DNA of 64,000 nucleotides from Desulfoferula mesophila (GTDB taxonomy: Bacteria > Desulfobacterota > Desulfarculia > Desulfarculales > Desulfarculaceae), in NCBI RefSeq assembly GCF_037076455.1, contig NZ_AP028679.1, positions 3,239,501 to 3,303,500 on the forward strand. The letters are read 5' to 3'. Under the pieces are notes generated by a model. That model saw nothing but the letters and a program-made list of their open reading frames with translations. It made no database searches and had not been told where the DNA came from. This document shows positions 61,163-64,000 of this stretch, piece after piece. Positions within the stretch are counted from its first letter, which is position 1. Each line of letters begins with the position of its first letter. The position numbers were made by a program, and so were the translations under genes.

Positions 61163-61987
61163 GTGAAGAAAATACTATTGGGCTTGCTGGGAGTGTGCCT
61201 GCTTTCCAGTGTTGCCATGGCTGGCGGCATCGACATCGTTAACCAGCCCTACGACTTCCGCAACCAGAGCTATATCACCCAGTCCGGCGACTTCTCCTGG
61301 GCCATGGTGAACCAGTATGGCGACCAGAGCGTTTCTACCATCTCGCAGACCGGCACCTTTGACAAGGCCTACGTGTCCCAGAGCTCCAACTGCTGCTTCA
61401 AGGTTGTCAAGAGCTGGGGCGGCCATCACAACTGGTTCAATAACTACAAGCTGGTGGCCCTGTTCACCGGTGACTTCTGGCAGAACGCTTCTTACATCAG
61501 CCAAAGTGGCAGGGGCTTCCACGACGCTTACGTGAACCAGAACGGCGACGGCAACTGGAGCGTGGTGGTGCAGAAGGGCAAGAAGGACGGCGCCCACGTC
61601 ACGCAGAACGGCAACTTCAACCTGAGCCAGATCAAGCAGGATGGCTGGGGCGTTAACAACGCCTTGGTGGACCAGTCCGGCGACGGCAACGTCAGCTTTA
61701 TCGACCAGACCGGTGGCGGCGTCAACCTGGCCATGGTTGATCAGCACGGCTACGGGAACTTCAGCGATATCAACCAGGGTGGGAACAAGTTCTCCCTGTA
61801 CGGCGGCTTCCATTGCCCCATCAATGGCGGCAGCGGCATCAACACCGCCGTGGTGAACCAGCTCGGCTACATGAACTACAGCGAGATCACCCAGACCGGC
61901 CGCGGCACGCACACCGCCTTCGTGAACCAGGCCAACTTCTGCTACACCGCCAGCCTTCCCGGCTGCCCGGGCGGAAGATGCAACTAG
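61163..61987 (+). CDS. Cysteine-containing curlin-repeat protein, 274 residues
   Basis: A secreted curlin homologue. The signal peptide ends near AMAGG. Repeats include YITQSGDFSWAMVNQYG, AYVNQNGDGNWSVVVQKG and ALVDQSGDGNVSFIDQTG. Two insertions break the repeat rhythm, around residues 75-105 and 210-225. It has six cysteines (NCCFK, FHCPI, NFCYT, PGCPGGRC), unusual because enterobacterial CsgA and CsgB lack cysteine in the mature part. Start GTG 61163 has AAGGAG seven bases upstream. A strong hairpin follows the gene. It is a probable major or specialised fibre subunit. Confidence 0.87.
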   Translation: MKKILLGLLGVCLLSSVAMAGGIDIVNQPYDFRNQSYITQSGDFSWAMVNQYGDQSVSTISQTGTFDKAYVSQSSNCCFKVVKSWGGHHNWFNNYKLVALFTGDFWQNASYISQSGRGFHDAYVNQNGDGNWSVVVQKGKKDGAHVTQNGNFNLSQIKQDGWGVNNALVDQSGDGNVSFIDQTGGGVNLAMVDQHGYGNFSDINQGGNKFSLYGGFHCPINGGSGINTAVVNQLGYMNYSEITQTGRGTHTAFVNQANFCYTASLPGCPGGRCN

Positions 61988-62003
61988 TTAGTTAACCTTC
62001 TAC

Positions 62004-62045
62004 CAGGGGTGGGCCCGTATGAGCCTACCGGCGGGCCCACCCCTG
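62004..62045 (+). terminator. Strong 14-bp hairpin after the cysteine-rich curlin gene
   Basis: CAGGGGTGGGCCCG pairs perfectly with CGGGCCCACCCCTG around a 14-base loop, 17 bases after the stop codon. No T-run follows, so it may act as an mRNA 3' stabiliser or partial terminator that keeps curlin expression above the downstream genes. Confidence 0.55.
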
Positions 62046-62108
62046 CCCACCCATTGAAAATCAGACGGCAGGCGCTGAAACGACCGGCAAGAGAACGAGA
62101 GGGATCAA

Positions 62109-62789
62109 GTGAAGATGCAGTCCACGGCCATAGCGATTGTCTTGGGGTTGCTGCTGATTTGCCTGCCCCACTTGGCCCGAAGCGAACAAGGACCGGACAA
62201 GCCCCCTCCCCAGGTTGATCTGAACGGTGACGGCAAGGTCAGCCTTGAGGAGCACTTGGCCTGGGAAAAGCGCATGTTCGCCAGCTACGACACCAACGGC
62301 GACGGCTACCTTGAAGTTGACGAGGTGGCCAAACAGTCCGAAACCATTACCTTGCCCGACGTTGCATCCAACGAAAAAAAACCGGACGGCGATTTGGCCC
62401 TGAAGGAACAGGAACCCACTATATATAAGTTCAGTCCCGATTTGGACCAGGACGGAGACAACCGGCTAAGCCTGAAGGAACATTTGGATTACCAGACCAA
62501 AAAATTCAACAGCAATGACTTGAACGGCGACGGCCAATTGACCATGCAGGAAATCAGGGACAAGGCGCGAATGGCCCAGGCAGAAGCCATGGCCAAGCTG
62601 AAGATCATGCAGGAGCAGTGGCAGCTGGATAGCAAGAACACTCCTGGTCCTTTGCCCCAGGTCGAAGCGGACAACAAAACCGCCAGCATTGCCCAAGTGC
62701 CAGCGGCACCCCCCAGGAAATTCACATTTCAAGAACAGCCATCATCGGGGAAAGGTTCTTTAACTCTAGAAAAATCTACTCTCAAGTGA
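62109..62789 (+). CDS. Exported protein with four EF-hand loops
   Basis: A 226-residue protein with an N-terminal signal (about 1-25, LARSEQG). Four canonical calcium loops are visible: DLNGDGKVSLEE, DTNGDGYLEVDE, DQDGDNRLSLKE and DLNGDGQLTMQE, as two pairs separated by an acidic linker. A helical segment rich in Met, Ala and Lys and a Pro-rich tail follow. The start is GTG 62109. It is probably a periplasmic or surface calcium-binding protein; its place among curli genes suggests a calcium-linked role in fibre assembly, which is inference. Confidence 0.85.
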   Translation: MKMQSTAIAIVLGLLLICLPHLARSEQGPDKPPPQVDLNGDGKVSLEEHLAWEKRMFASYDTNGDGYLEVDEVAKQSETITLPDVASNEKKPDGDLALKEQEPTIYKFSPDLDQDGDNRLSLKEHLDYQTKKFNSNDLNGDGQLTMQEIRDKARMAQAEAMAKLKIMQEQWQLDSKNTPGPLPQVEADNKTASIAQVPAAPPRKFTFQEQPSSGKGSLTLEKSTLK

Positions 62790-62886
62790 ATAAGCGTAGT
62801 ATTATGAATTCACATGTTAAAACTCTAGGATTTTCCCCTGTGACCTGCCAGGCGTGTGCTGCCCACGCGCGCTATGGAGTACAGCG

Positions 62887-63576
62887 ATGAACTTGGTAAT
62901 GAAAAACCGCGAGGACACCAGCCAAAGGAACCTCAAGGTGCACGTGGCGGGTGGGCAGCGCCTAACCAACAAGTTGGTTTGCGGCCTGCTTTCAGCCAAT
63001 GAAGGCATGATCCCCTCCGAAGGCCCCCTGGATGACCTTCCTTTGCTCATCGACGGGGGCGAGGACCAGAAGCCCGACGTGGTCCTTCTGGACTACTTCA
63101 CGCCTGAGGTACAGGAGCGCCTCCACGAGGATGGCCTAAACCTGCTGGTCAGCCTGAAGGGCACCCCGACCATCGTGTTCAACTTCGGCCAGGAGACCCA
63201 TTCCAAAAAGTGGATCGTCAACGGCGTGCGCGGCGTGGTCTATGCCGAGGAGAAGCCCGAGATCATCGTCAAGGCGGTGATGGTAGTCTCCATGGGGCAC
63301 ATGTGGTTCCCCCGGGAAGCCATGTCCAAATGCCTGAGCAACAGCTGGGACGACAAGCCCAAGCAGAAGCGGGAAGAAGGCGACCTCACCAACCGGGAAA
63401 AAGAGGTGCTTTCCTTGGCGGCGGAAGGCTTCAGCAACGCGGCCATCGCCGACAAGCTGTTCATAAGCGCCTACACCGTGAAAGTTCATATGCAAAACAT
63501 CTATAGAAAGATCGGTGTTCCCAATCGTGTGACGGCATCCATTTGGGCCCGAAAGCACTTGGACCTCGAAGCATAG
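62887..63576 (+). CDS. CsgD-like LuxR-family transcriptional regulator
   Basis: A 229-residue regulator. The C-terminal LuxR/GerE helix-turn-helix (about 165-225) reads LTNREKEVLSLAAEGFSNAA, then IADKLFISAYTVKVHMQNIY. The N-terminal domain is receiver-like (PDVVLLDYFTPEVQERL with a possible phospho-Asp) but atypical, as in CsgD. Start ATG 62887 was chosen over the upstream in-frame ATG 62854 for lack of conservation there. Its position in the curli locus suggests it controls curli expression. Confidence 0.85.
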   Translation: MNLVMKNREDTSQRNLKVHVAGGQRLTNKLVCGLLSANEGMIPSEGPLDDLPLLIDGGEDQKPDVVLLDYFTPEVQERLHEDGLNLLVSLKGTPTIVFNFGQETHSKKWIVNGVRGVVYAEEKPEIIVKAVMVVSMGHMWFPREAMSKCLSNSWDDKPKQKREEGDLTNREKEVLSLAAEGFSNAAIADKLFISAYTVKVHMQNIYRKIGVPNRVTASIWARKHLDLEA

Positions 63577-63623
63577 AAAGTGGCGTTTTGCAACGGAGCG
63601 AACGGCATAGGCCAGGAGGATGC

Positions 63624-64000
63624 ATGGCGGCGAAAGCCATTGTTTTGGCGGCGATATTCATGGGGCTCGGCATGACCATGCCGGCTCCGGCCGCTGCCAT
63701 GGTCAAACCCGAGGTCAAGTTATGGCTCTCGGTGGAGCGTGGCGCCAACAACATGGTGACGCTCCAGCCCATGTGCCGCTCCCATGAGCGCCAACAAGTC
63801 GATTACACCCTCTTGGTGATCAAGCAGGGAGCAAATGGGTCCAGCACCAACAAACAGGGCGGCAAGGCGGTTTTGATACCCGACCACAATACCCCGCTTT
63901 GCCGGATCAGCCTTAATCTGTCCGACAACGACGACTGCTGGGCCAAAATAGTGGTGAGAGACAAAAAAGGCATATTGGCCGAAAAAACCATCAAGCTCAC
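63624..64000 (+). CDS. CsgH-like curli assembly protein, C-terminus cut by window edge
   Basis: At least 125 residues. A signal peptide (MAAKAIVLAAIFMGLGMTMP then APAAAM) precedes a small beta-sandwich-like domain. VKLWLSVERGANNMVTLQP, STNKQGGKAVLIPD and AKIVVRDKKGILAEKTIKL match the pattern of CsgH, the CsgC-like inhibitor of premature curlin aggregation found outside enterobacteria. Three cysteines are present. AGGAGG lies just upstream of ATG 63624. It is close to complete, since CsgH proteins are short. Confidence 0.7.
   Translation, partial: MAAKAIVLAAIFMGLGMTMPAPAAAMVKPEVKLWLSVERGANNMVTLQPMCRSHERQQVDYTLLVIKQGANGSSTNKQGGKAVLIPDHNTPLCRISLNLSDNDDCWAKIVVRDKKGILAEKTIKL

Overview
The window looks like chromosome from a high-GC, Gram-negative, metabolically versatile bacterium. 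The best inference is a deltaproteobacterial (Desulfobacterota) lineage. This rests on the mix of a full 14-subunit-type complex I with a fused NuoBCD, a cytochrome bd oxidase, a DUF169 protein, LIV-type and TRAP-TAXI transporters, and a curli cluster with csgE, csgF and csgG. The lineage is inferred and was not checked by a search.

Region 1 (1-4.8 kb, minus strand) holds pentose-phosphate genes (gnd, tkt), a HAD hydrolase and a UbiA-type prenyltransferase. Region 2 (5.1-19.4 kb, plus) is a complete nuo operon, A-BCD-E-F-G-H-I-J-K-L-M-N. It converges on cydAB (19.5-21.8 kb, minus). Region 3 (22.1-25.3 kb) has a MalY-like PLP enzyme, a DUF169 protein and a shrunken IS256-family relic that keeps both ends. 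Region 4 (25.4-32.8 kb, minus) is a TetR-headed branched-chain-amino-acid-type ABC transporter with an acyl-CoA synthetase. Region 5 (33.2-40.5 kb) has a GntR/FCD regulator divergent from a catabolic operon: RidA, TRAP-TAXI transporter, DapA-like lyase, PPC/DUF296 protein, zinc ribbon and a CyuA-like cysteine desulfidase. A 12-bp palindrome and a good sigma70 promoter lie between them.

Region 6 (40.5-49.2 kb) carries a nickel/dipeptide-type ABC importer converging on a cupin and a TonB-dependent receptor. Decayed IS3-family ends flank it on both sides in the same orientation, as in an old composite transposon. The receptor has a long structured leader with its own promoter, a strong terminator-like hairpin, a second perfect hairpin and a small overlapping ORF.

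Region 7 (49.8-64 kb) is a curli biogenesis locus: a DsbA-like protein, a small basic protein, three curlin-repeat proteins, CsgE, CsgF, a CsgG with a very unusual repetitive C-terminal extension, an EF-hand protein, a CsgD-like LuxR regulator and a CsgH-like protein cut by the window edge. Lying in the opposite direction inside this locus is a tightly coupled four-gene cassette (51.96-56.97 kb): a small protein, a sigma-factor-like protein, a protein with an anti-sigma zinc-binding motif, and a 706-residue protein with a Lon-type Ser-Lys dyad but no AAA+ domain. This sigma/anti-sigma/Lon-like protease set is the most interesting candidate system. It parallels the CRISPR-associated CalpS/CalpT/CalpL relay, but no CRISPR array or CARF/SAVED sensor is visible here.
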